Shown: positions 1 to 5,078 of the stretch, one piece after another
Layout of the letters: every line of letters starts with the position of its first letter
Position numbering within the stretch: the first letter of the stretch is position 1
Origin: Nitrososphaerota archaeon
GTDB taxonomy: Archaea > Thermoproteota > Nitrososphaeria > Nitrososphaerales > JACPRH01
Length of the DNA stretch: 5,078 nt
Assembly (NCBI GenBank): GCA_029460375.1
Contig: JARPAQ010000096.1
Span: 1 to 5,078, forward strand
Reading direction: 5' to 3'
Program-made: the position numbers and the translations under genes
The notes under the pieces: generated by a model
What the model was told of the DNA's origin: nothing
Database searches by the model: none
What the model saw: only the letters and a program-made list of their open reading frames with translations

Positions 1-1
1 C

Positions 2-1819
2 CGAGACATAGCGAGAGGCCTGCTCAGCCTCGAGGATATATCGCTCATCATCTTCGACGAAGCCCATCGAGCAGTAGGAGAATACGCGTACTGCAGCATA
101 GGGCGGGAGTATGTGAAGGCTAACCCTGACGGGAGGATAGTCGGTATGACAGCGTCGCTTCCCGATGACGAGCGGCGTATCAAGGAGGTTCTGCTGAACC
201 TCAACCTCCAGAAGCTAGAGTTCAGAGATGAGCAGAGTCAGGATGTGAAGCCCTATGTGCAGAAGACCGAGGTCGAATGGATGGAGGTATCACTCACTCC
301 AGTTCTACTGAATATTCGAAGTAAAATGAGGAGCGCCATATCTACCCGTGTAAAAAAGCTCGAAGCAGCTGGGCTTGTGAATATCAAGAATATCAGCAGC
401 ATAAGTATGAAGAAGCTCCTAGACCTGAGAAGCGAAGTGGAGAAGGGGGGAGACTACCAAGCTAGATCCGACCTTATCTCCGCTATACGGCTGAGCCATG
501 CTGTAAACCTGCTTGAAACCCAGAGCGTCAAATCGTTCCTAAAGTTCTTCGACAGACTTGCTGAACGTTACAGTGGAGTAGGTTTACGCAAACTGTTAGA
601 AGATCCGCAGGTGAAGTCTGCATACGAGTCTGCGCGTGGTGCGTCTATGCTCGGTGTGACGCATCCGAAGATAGGGGAGTTGAAGAAGCTCCTGAAGTCT
701 CTCGGCAGAGATGAGAAGGCCATAGTCTTCGCTAGCTACCGTGACTCGGTCTCAGACATATTTGAAAGCCTATCCGCAGACGGCTTCAGAGCAAGGTACC
801 TGATAGGCAAGAGCGGCAGAGGGCAGCGTCAAAACGAGCAGGTGAAGACGATAGAGGATATGAGGAGCGGGTTGTTCGATATACTTGTCTCAACTCAGGT
901 CGGCGAAGAGGGCTTAGACATATCAGAATGCAGATTAGTGGTCTTCTATGACAACGTTCCAAGTGCAGTTAGGTTCATCCAGCGAAGTGGACGCACAGGG
1001 CGAGAAGCACCGGGTCGAGTCGTCGTCTTCATAGCGAAAGGCACCAAGGATGAAGCATACTACTGGTCGGGGAGACGGAAGGTAATGCGCAGTAGACGAG
1101 TCGCAGCTAAGCTCGAAAAGTCGCAGCGAGATTCAGAAGGACCCATGGATAGATACGTGGATCGAAGAAAGACTTCTCCTCTGGTCTATGTGGATACGCG
1201 GGAGTCTCTGCTTCTTGTAGAAGGATTGAAGAAACAAGGGTGCAGAGTAGATGTGAAGGCTCTCCCCGTAGGAGACTTCATAGCGTCCAGCGACATCGTC
1301 ATCGAAAGAAAGACTGTGGAGGACTTTGTCAAGTCTGTTATAGATGGACGGCTCTTCAGGCAGCTTGTAGCTATGCGCGAAGCATACCAGCGGCCTGTCT
1401 TGATAGTTGAAGGTGATAGACGCAAAGCTGTTGGGATAAGCGCATCATCTCTGTTCGGCGCACTTGCAAGTGTAGTTTCAGATTTTCAGGTATCTACCTT
1501 TATGTCGAGCGACGAGGATGAAACCAGCAAGATAATCTTTCACATAGCTCGAAGAGAACAGATAGAGAGAAAGAAGGAGGTTAGGATAAGGAGCGGAAGG
1601 AAGCCTACATCGTTAGCGGATACACAGAAGTTCATAGTAGCTGGACTGCCGGGTGTGAGCAACGTTCTGGCAGATAGGCTTCTGAAAGAGTTGAAGACTG
1701 TTTCGAACATCTTTAACGCTGACGAGAGTGAATTGAAGCGGGTTGAAGGTGTAGGCAGCAAGATGGCGAGACGCATAAGAACGATATCGACCAAGGAATA
1801 CGAATCATCTAAAGAGTAA
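2..1819 (+). CDS. hef: Hef-type fork helicase/nuclease (XPF/FANCM family), 5' end outside window
   Basis: Archaeal Hef unwinds and cuts stalled-fork and branched DNA. It combines an SF2 helicase related to FANCM with an XPF/ERCC4-type nuclease. The frame is open from base 2, giving 605 residues; about 100 or more N-terminal residues, including the Walker A motif, lie upstream. Numbering from base 2: the DEAH box is residues 19-22, followed by RAVGEYAY, typical of Hef; motif III is TAS near 50-52; a helical insert domain spans about 90-220; AIVFASYRDS near 240 starts the second RecA lobe; motif V/VI ends in QRSGRTGR near 327-334. The nuclease starts at DTRE (398-401) and has GDF (424-426), ERKTVEDF (435-442) and DGRLF, so the metal-binding acidic residues are intact. 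Two helix-hairpin-helix motifs (LPGVS near 549, VEGVGSKMARRI near 581) close the protein. The GTG at 113 is internal, not the start. No PCNA-binding motif is obvious at the C-terminus. The family assignment is very secure. Confidence 0.95.
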   Translation, partial: RDIARGLLSLEDISLIIFDEAHRAVGEYAYCSIGREYVKANPDGRIVGMTASLPDDERRIKEVLLNLNLQKLEFRDEQSQDVKPYVQKTEVEWMEVSLTPVLLNIRSKMRSAISTRVKKLEAAGLVNIKNISSISMKKLLDLRSEVEKGGDYQARSDLISAIRLSHAVNLLETQSVKSFLKFFDRLAERYSGVGLRKLLEDPQVKSAYESARGASMLGVTHPKIGELKKLLKSLGRDEKAIVFASYRDSVSDIFESLSADGFRARYLIGKSGRGQRQNEQVKTIEDMRSGLFDILVSTQVGEEGLDISECRLVVFYDNVPSAVRFIQRSGRTGREAPGRVVVFIAKGTKDEAYYWSGRRKVMRSRRVAAKLEKSQRDSEGPMDRYVDRRKTSPLVYVDTRESLLLVEGLKKQGCRVDVKALPVGDFIASSDIVIERKTVEDFVKSVIDGRLFRQLVAMREAYQRPVLIVEGDRRKAVGISASSLFGALASVVSDFQVSTFMSSDEDETSKIIFHIARREQIERKKEVRIRSGRKPTSLADTQKFIVAGLPGVSNVLADRLLKELKTVSNIFNADESELKRVEGVGSKMARRIRTISTKEYESSKE

Positions 1820-1831
1820 AGCGTGATTAAG

Positions 1832-1839
1832 GTTTAAAG
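1832..1839 (+). promoter_or_regulatory. Candidate archaeal TATA box before the AN1-protease gene
   Basis: GTTTAAAG lies 13 bases after the hef stop and about 40 bases before the ATG at 1877. Archaeal transcription normally starts some 22-27 bases downstream of the box, which would put the start near 1860 and leave a leader of about 17 bases. The match to the TTTAAA-type core is seen in the sequence; promoter activity is inferred. Confidence 0.45.
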
Positions 1840-1866
1840 AGGGTGCAATCTTCGTATCCTACATAA

Positions 1867-1871
1867 GTGAG
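1867..1871 (+). promoter_or_regulatory. Weak Shine-Dalgarno site of the AN1-protease gene
   Basis: GTGAG, five bases before the ATG at 1877, matches part of the archaeal GGAGGTGAT ribosome-binding consensus. Its TGA (1868-1870) is also an in-frame stop upstream of the gene, so no longer N-terminus is possible and the start at 1877 is well fixed. Confidence 0.5.
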
Positions 1872-1876
1872 CTTCA

Positions 1877-2668
1877 ATGCAGTGTGAAAAATGCGGTACA
1901 GACGAGCCCTTCCCTTTCACCTGCTCATACTGTGGAAAGAAATTCTGCGTAGATCACCGCATACCTGAAAATCACGACTGCACTGAAATATGGATGGCCA
2001 GACCACCATTGAAAGCTCCGCCTCCACCTAGCCGCAAAAGATTCTTCCGATCCTCAAGCTTCGGAGCAGACGCCTATAAGCAACAAGGAGCCTTCTGGTT
2101 CTCAAGAACCGAGCTCAAACATCTAGCTGTAGGGACACTGCTGGTCACACTGGTGGCGCTCAGTCTAACGGGCTCCTTCATGCCGAACTCGATAACTCTG
2201 TCACTTTCCCTCCTCTTCGCATCGTCGTTTCTTCTTCACGAAATAGCGCACAAGTTCACTGCACAGAAGAATAGATTGTGGTCGGAGTTCAGACTTGTCC
2301 CATTCGGGGCTCTTCTGACACTGATAAGCATCCTATTTCCCTTGAAGATTATAGCGCCTGGGGCTGTTATAATATCTGGCAGATCTACTCTGTCCACGAT
2401 AGGTCGAACTGCTTTTGCGGGGCCGCTGACCAACATTCTGCTGGGTTTCGGCTTACTTCTTCTGTCCCTATTTGTTCCAAACCAGAATATTAGCTGGGTT
2501 CTATCTTGGGGCGCTAATGTAAACGGGATATTGGCGATATTCAATCTGATACCGTTCGGGGTGCTTGACGGGCAGAAGATAATATCTTGGAATATCAAAG
2601 TCTGGGCCGTTGCTGTAGCCTTTTCAGCGGCTCTTCTTGTACTTGGAAGCGTCGTCAAATTTCTTTAA
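1877..2668 (+). CDS. AN1-type zinc finger fused to site-2-protease-like (M50) intramembrane metalloprotease
   Basis: This is a predicted membrane protein of 263 residues. Residues 3-35 form a complete AN1 zinc finger: C3, C6, C16, C19, C24, H27, H33 and C35, spaced as in the family. A proline-rich, basic linker (about 41-60) follows. From about 82 onward lie several hydrophobic segments carrying the site-2-protease core: HEIAH at 121-125 (zinc ligands H121 and H125, catalytic E122), GPLTN at 182-186, and NLIPFGVLDG at 223-232, where D231 is the third zinc ligand. M50 enzymes cut membrane-anchored substrates within or next to the bilayer, often to release regulators. AN1 fingers bind proteins or nucleic acids; in eukaryotes some serve ubiquitin-linked pathways. 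Here the finger most likely faces the cytoplasm and recruits substrates, which is inference. The ATG is fixed by an in-frame stop nine bases upstream. No PDZ or CBS domain is present. The substrate is unknown. Confidence 0.9.
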   Translation: MQCEKCGTDEPFPFTCSYCGKKFCVDHRIPENHDCTEIWMARPPLKAPPPPSRKRFFRSSSFGADAYKQQGAFWFSRTELKHLAVGTLLVTLVALSLTGSFMPNSITLSLSLLFASSFLLHEIAHKFTAQKNRLWSEFRLVPFGALLTLISILFPLKIIAPGAVIISGRSTLSTIGRTAFAGPLTNILLGFGLLLLSLFVPNQNISWVLSWGANVNGILAIFNLIPFGVLDGQKIISWNIKVWAVAVAFSAALLVLGSVVKFL

Positions 2669-2671
2669 ATA
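2664..2671 (+). promoter_or_regulatory. Candidate archaeal TATA box before the aminopeptidase gene
   Basis: TTTAAATA overlaps the TAA stop (2666-2668) of the protease gene. A start of transcription about 25 bases downstream would fall near 2692, leaving a leader of roughly 15 bases before the TTG at 2708. It is a good match to the archaeal box, but AT-rich stop regions produce such matches by chance, so its use as a promoter is inferred. Confidence 0.45.
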
Positions 2672-2707
2672 ATCATAGAATTACTGTCGAGAAGTAGGCG
2701 ACAGATA

Positions 2708-4207
2708 TTGAATATAGAGGTTGTCTCAGGCAGAATCCTCGAAAAGAACTACGAACTCTTAGTTTTAGGCGCATTTGAAGGTGAAGACCTTCGCGGCGTA
2801 TCTGAAGAGATAGATCACGCTTTAGGCCAAGAGATATCGAAGATAATTAAGACACTGGAGTTCGAAGGCAAGCCGAAACAGACCAGTCTGCTTCACACTC
2901 AAGGACGGATAAGTATCAGACGAATCCTACTAGTCGGCCTAGGTAAACGTGAAGAGTTCAACTTAGAAGCGGTACGCACAGCATCCGGAAAGACGGCGCG
3001 ATTCACCAGAGACCTAGGCGTCACAAGCTACGCCACCACCATATTGGGTGATGCGGAGAAGATACGTCTCAGCAGCATTGTGGAGAATCTTGTCGCAGGA
3101 TGTGAACTGGCATTATACCAGTTCCGCAGGTACAAAACCGAGGACAAAGAATCTCCGAAGAAGATCGATAAGATAACGATATTTGCAGAAAGCCCTGATT
3201 CTGTGGACGAAGTCCGTAAATCCATCCTTACTGCCCAGATAATAGATAGAGGTGTAAGTCTGGCTAGAGACATATCGAACATACCGAGCAGCGACGCTAC
3301 ACCAGCACACATAGCCGAAGAAGCCAAGAAGATAGCCCGTGAAAACAGAATGAAATGCACCGTTCTGGAAACCAAGGATATGGAGAAGCAAGGTATGGGC
3401 GGCATACTTAATGTAGCGCGAGGAAGCCTGCAACCCCCTAAACTTGTAATCTTAGAGCATAATGGCGGAGGCGAAGACAGGCCTATAGTCCTGCTTGGGA
3501 AGGGGATAACCTTTGACAGCGGCGGCATATCCATAAAGCCGTCTGAAAAAATGGAGGAGATGAAGCACGACAAGTCAGGCGCAGCGACTGTTATAGCTGC
3601 AATGCAGACGGCGGCTCAGCTACAACTCCCGTTAAACATCGTTGGAATCACACCGCTGACCGAAAACCTGCCGAGCGGCTCAGCCTACAAGCCTGGGGAT
3701 ATACTGAAGATATACAACGGGAAGACAGTGGAAGTGATATCGACCGATGCTGAGGGGCGGCTGATTATGGCGGACGCACTAGCATATGCATCGAAGTATA
3801 AACCTCAAGCAACGATAGACTTGGCGACCCTTACAGGCGCCTGTATAACAGCTCTGGGGGGAGTGGCAACTGGTCTTCTAGGTAATGATGATGACTTGAA
3901 GAGGAAGATAACGTCAGCAGGCGAAACCACGGGTGAACGTGTGTGGGAGCTGCCTCTGTGGGATGATTATAAGGAGCAGTTGAAGAGCGAAGTGGCGGAT
4001 ATGAAGAATGTAGGCGGGAGACCTGCTGGAGCCATAACTGCAGCTTCATTCCTAAGCAACTTCGTGGATTATCCCTGGGCACACCTCGATATAGCGGGGA
4101 CAGCATGGACCCAAAACGGTTCACCGGAGAAGCCGTACATCCCGAAGGGTGCCACTGGTGTAGGGGTGCGCTTGATCATTGAGGTTCTGAGAGGCTGGAA
4201 GTCTTAA
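2708..4207 (+). CDS. pepA: Leucyl aminopeptidase, M17 family
   Basis: This is a 499-residue cytosolic dinuclear metallo-aminopeptidase, which removes N-terminal residues from peptides, typically the short products of proteasomal digestion, and is usually a homohexamer. The N-terminal macro-like domain covers about 1-165 and the catalytic domain the rest. Metal ligands and catalytic residues are K265, D270, K277, D288, D347, E349 and R351; their spacing (5, 7, 11, 59, 2, 2) equals that of E. coli PepA K270 to R356. Variants are STDAEGRL in place of the usual NTDAEGRL signature, and HDKSGAA around D288 where bacterial enzymes typically have YDM-GAA. The length is normal for the family. TTG at 2708 is chosen because MNIEVVSGRI fits the family N-terminus and there is no ATG or GTG between the preceding in-frame stop (2666) and this point; a strong ribosome-binding site is lacking. 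The gene follows the membrane protease by 39 bases, and its last 32 bases overlap the convergent C39-like gene. Confidence 0.95.
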   Translation: MNIEVVSGRILEKNYELLVLGAFEGEDLRGVSEEIDHALGQEISKIIKTLEFEGKPKQTSLLHTQGRISIRRILLVGLGKREEFNLEAVRTASGKTARFTRDLGVTSYATTILGDAEKIRLSSIVENLVAGCELALYQFRRYKTEDKESPKKIDKITIFAESPDSVDEVRKSILTAQIIDRGVSLARDISNIPSSDATPAHIAEEAKKIARENRMKCTVLETKDMEKQGMGGILNVARGSLQPPKLVILEHNGGGEDRPIVLLGKGITFDSGGISIKPSEKMEEMKHDKSGAATVIAAMQTAAQLQLPLNIVGITPLTENLPSGSAYKPGDILKIYNGKTVEVISTDAEGRLIMADALAYASKYKPQATIDLATLTGACITALGGVATGLLGNDDDLKRKITSAGETTGERVWELPLWDDYKEQLKSEVADMKNVGGRPAGAITAASFLSNFVDYPWAHLDIAGTAWTQNGSPEKPYIPKGATGVGVRLIIEVLRGWKS

Positions 4208-4862
4208 GGGATCTATCTGAAGAGCCTTCCCCTGAGTCTATTATTACAATTCTTCTGTCTGTCTCAAAGTTTCTTCGAAGATCAAGAGCCTTTTCAAAAT
4301 CTACCTTAGGTACAACCATGGGGCCTAGATCAGGGTCGTTCATCTTAACTGTCTCCGAGTCAAAGCCTGTTACAACCACCCAGTGTAGCACACCGTCTTG
4401 ATAATTGTCATCGGGTGCGTATCCGGTCTGATCCACCATAACTATAGGCGGCTTCTTATTCTGGACGAAGTGCTCTATCATGTTGATGTCAACCTTCTCA
4501 TAGAACTCTTTCACTCCTCTGTTCAGAGCATTCGTCCTGATGCGATCGTAATTGAATTTCAGGACTGGGAGCATAAATACATTGAAGAGCCACCCTATAT
4601 ACCCGTAGTTAAAAGAGATATCAAACCCCCTCTGTTCCTTAATGACTAATGCTTCTAACCGTCTTGTAGCAGCAAACCCGGCTAGACCGAAGGCATCTGT
4701 CATCCCTAATGGGAATAGCTGTGAATACATCCAAGCTCTAAACTCTAATGTCCGGCTGATCTTTATTTCAGGCCTGTGATGCTTTAAGACCATCATGAGA
4801 GAGGCTGGCCCGCAGCTTCCGATTACGGTCTGTTTGAAGTAGGGTACATCGAGCTCTATCAA
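4176..4862 (-). CDS. Stand-alone C39-like cysteine peptidase
   Basis: This is a 228-residue protein with a papain-like C39 fold. Best known in the family are the leader-cutting domains of bacteriocin ABC transporters; single-domain C39-like proteins are widespread and mostly uncharacterised. The start VPYFKQT...GSCGPASL supplies the oxyanion Q11 and catalytic C17; VLHWVVVTGFD gives H160 and KMNDPD gives D176. The Q-C gap of 6 and H-D gap of 16 match my recollection of the ComA peptidase domain, but C17 to H160 is about 143 residues against roughly 80 there. The extra segment includes a hydrophobic stretch near 88-102 (GYIGWLFNVFMLPVL). There is no signal peptide, ATPase or transporter domain, so a cytosolic or membrane-associated role is likely. 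TTG at 4862 is the only plausible start: an in-frame TAA lies five codons upstream and no in-frame ATG or GTG is near. The polar, serine-rich tail (about 210-228) is partly encoded within the end of the aminopeptidase gene. Substrate unknown. Confidence 0.82.
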   Translation of the reverse strand: MIELDVPYFKQTVIGSCGPASLMMVLKHHRPEIKISRTLEFRAWMYSQLFPLGMTDAFGLAGFAATRRLEALVIKEQRGFDISFNYGYIGWLFNVFMLPVLKFNYDRIRTNALNRGVKEFYEKVDINMIEHFVQNKKPPIVMVDQTGYAPDDNYQDGVLHWVVVTGFDSETVKMNDPDLGPMVVPKVDFEKALDLRRNFETDRRIVIIDSGEGSSDRSLKTSSLSEPQ

Positions 4863-4892
4863 CGGTTCCGCATATTATCAGTACATGTTTTC

Positions 4893-4900
4893 GGGTTTAG
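4893..4900 (+). repeat. GGGTTTAG element, copy 1 of 3
   Basis: GGGTTTAG is the copy nearest the C39-like gene, 31-38 bases before its TTG. Its complement occurs at 4990-4997 and a seven-base copy in the same orientation at 5043-5049. Confidence 0.5.
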
Positions 4901-4962
4901 GTGTTATGCTTCGCGGCTCTGTCAACTCGGGAACCCTTTCGCGTCTCACTTTGCTATCACTC

Positions 4963-4986
4963 CATATCTTCAAGCCGATATGAAGA
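4963..4986 (-). other. Two overlapping, mutually exclusive hairpins
   Basis: CATATC (4963-4968) is complementary to GATATG (4977-4982), and TCTTCA (4967-4972) to TGAAGA (4981-4986). Each gives six base pairs around an eight-base loop. They share bases, so only one can form at a time in a transcript of either strand. The stems are short and AT-rich, so folding in vivo is uncertain. Confidence 0.4.
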
Positions 4987-4989
4987 AAA

Positions 4990-4997
4990 CTAAACCC
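4990..4997 (-). repeat. GGGTTTAG element, copy 2 of 3 (inverted)
   Basis: On the plus strand this reads CTAAACCC. In a minus-strand transcript it would read GGGUUUAG and could pair with either flanking copy: eight base pairs with 4893-4900, or seven plus two G-U pairs with the copy at 5043-5049. Confidence 0.5.
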
Positions 4998-5042
4998 CAA
5001 TTATCTGCGTCCCATCATACCGACAGCCGGGTTCTTTCGGCA

Positions 5043-5049
5043 GGTTTAG
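5043..5049 (+). repeat. GGTTTAG element, copy 3 of 3
   Basis: GGTTTAG is the copy nearest the TATA-like box, close to the predicted start of a minus-strand transcript (about 5035-5040). Together with the inverted copy at 4990-4997 it would close a loop of about 45 bases. Confidence 0.5.
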
Positions 5050-5056
5050 CGCAAGG

Positions 5057-5066
5057 TTTTTAAATA
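5057..5066. promoter_or_regulatory. TATA-like box usable in either direction
   Basis: TTTTTAAATA on the plus strand reads TATTTAAAAA on the minus strand; both contain the TTTAAA core of archaeal TATA boxes. Read on the minus strand it would start transcription near 5035-5040 and give the C39-like gene a leader of about 175 bases. Read on the plus strand it would serve a gene beyond base 5078. Direction cannot be settled from this window, because no convincing purine-rich BRE distinguishes the two sides. No better box is seen closer to the C39-like start. Confidence 0.5.
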
Positions 5067-5078
5067 TCACTAGTGATA
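5065..5078. promoter_or_regulatory. Perfect 14-base palindrome, candidate operator
   Basis: TATCACTAGTGATA equals its own reverse complement and overlaps the edge of the TATA-like box by two bases. Palindromes of this size beside the TATA element are typical binding sites of dimeric helix-turn-helix regulators in archaea, which block or help TBP/TFB. It ends exactly at the window edge, so it may be longer. The regulator is unknown. Confidence 0.5.

Larger units (their letters stand above)
4863..5078. other. Non-coding region upstream of the C39-like gene
   Basis: No convincing gene lies in these 216 bases. The longest ATG frames found by eye are 25 and 27 codons, on the plus strand, and neither has a well-placed ribosome site. 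The stretch holds a TATA-like box at its far end, a perfect palindrome, three alternating copies of GGTTTAG/CTAAACC and two overlapping hairpins. The simplest reading is a leader of about 175 bases for the C39-like gene, plus the promoter region of a gene that starts beyond the window. A small structured RNA cannot be excluded, but nothing matches a tRNA, SRP RNA or RNase P RNA that I recognise. Confidence 0.55.

Noticed and set aside
2236..2658. Minus-strand open frame of 140 codons opposite the protease gene
   Set aside because: It is the antisense shadow of conserved membrane-protease motifs, with no family resemblance or start signals.
3028..3573. Long minus-strand open frame of 181 codons inside the aminopeptidase gene
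   Set aside because: It lies opposite a clear M17 gene with complete active-site spacing, and its translation is low-complexity and unlike any known protein.
4398..4649. Plus-strand open frame of 83 codons opposite the C39-like gene
   Set aside because: It overlaps the core of the C39-like gene including the catalytic histidine region; its sequence shows no domain.
4945..4960. Minus-strand match to tRNA box A (TAGCAAAGTGAG)
   Set aside because: No partner for the D-stem and no box B (GGTTCRANNCC) follows; the nearby GGGTTCCCGAG fails at the conserved purine and does not form a T-arm.
4906..4983. Plus-strand frame of 25 codons beginning MLRGSVNSG
   Set aside because: An AGGTG lies upstream but only two bases from the ATG, too close to work; the peptide is short and has no recognisable features.
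5008..5019. C-box-like ATGATGG on the minus strand, suggesting a C/D guide RNA
   Set aside because: No CTGA D-box lies at a suitable distance; the first one is about 130 bases away.
5026..5049. tRNA T-arm-like sequence (GCCGGGTTCTTTCGGC) followed by GGTTTAG, with CTAAACC at 4990 as a possible seven-pair acceptor stem
   Set aside because: The total length is only about 60 bases, the T-loop lacks the required purine-A after TTC, and no D-arm or anticodon arm can be drawn.
4980..5063. Plus-strand frame of 27 codons beginning MKKTKPQLSA
   Set aside because: It has no ribosome-binding site, its stop falls inside the TATA-like box, and it resembles no family I know.

Overview
This window is archaeal. 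It carries an almost complete Hef-type DNA fork helicase/nuclease (a family largely confined to archaea), an AN1 zinc finger fused to an intramembrane metalloprotease, archaeal TATA boxes (TTTAAA type) in front of genes, TTG and ATG starts, and codon use rich in ATA and AGA/AGG. I cannot fix the lineage from the sequence. The AN1-protease fusion is, from memory, familiar in Thaumarchaeota-like genomes, so an uncultured TACK-type archaeon (Bathyarchaeia/Thaumarchaeota neighbourhood) is a reasonable guess and no more. I see no insertion sequence, CRISPR array, tRNA or rRNA.

Layout. Bases 2-1819 (+) hold a Hef protein whose first 100 or so residues lie outside the window. Bases 1877-2668 (+) hold an AN1 zinc finger joined to a site-2-protease (M50) membrane domain. 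Bases 2708-4207 (+) hold an M17 leucyl aminopeptidase with all catalytic residues at the family's usual spacing. Bases 4176-4862 (-) hold a stand-alone C39-like papain-fold peptidase that converges on the aminopeptidase gene and overlaps its end by 32 bases. Bases 4863-5078 hold no convincing gene. They contain a strong TATA-like box, a perfect 14-base palindrome touching it at the very end of the window, three alternating copies of a 7-8 base element and two mutually exclusive hairpins, so this looks like a regulatory leader or promoter region.

The three plus-strand genes could be cotranscribed (gaps of 57 and 39 bases), but each gap has its own TATA-like box, so independent or additional promoters are likely. 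Functionally the window pairs one genome-maintenance enzyme with three unrelated peptidases: an intramembrane protease, a cytosolic peptide-trimming exopeptidase and a cysteine peptidase. A shared proteolytic pathway is possible but is inferred only from neighbourhood. The items most worth a second look are the AN1-protease fusion, the C39-like protein with its enlarged middle, and the structured region upstream of it.
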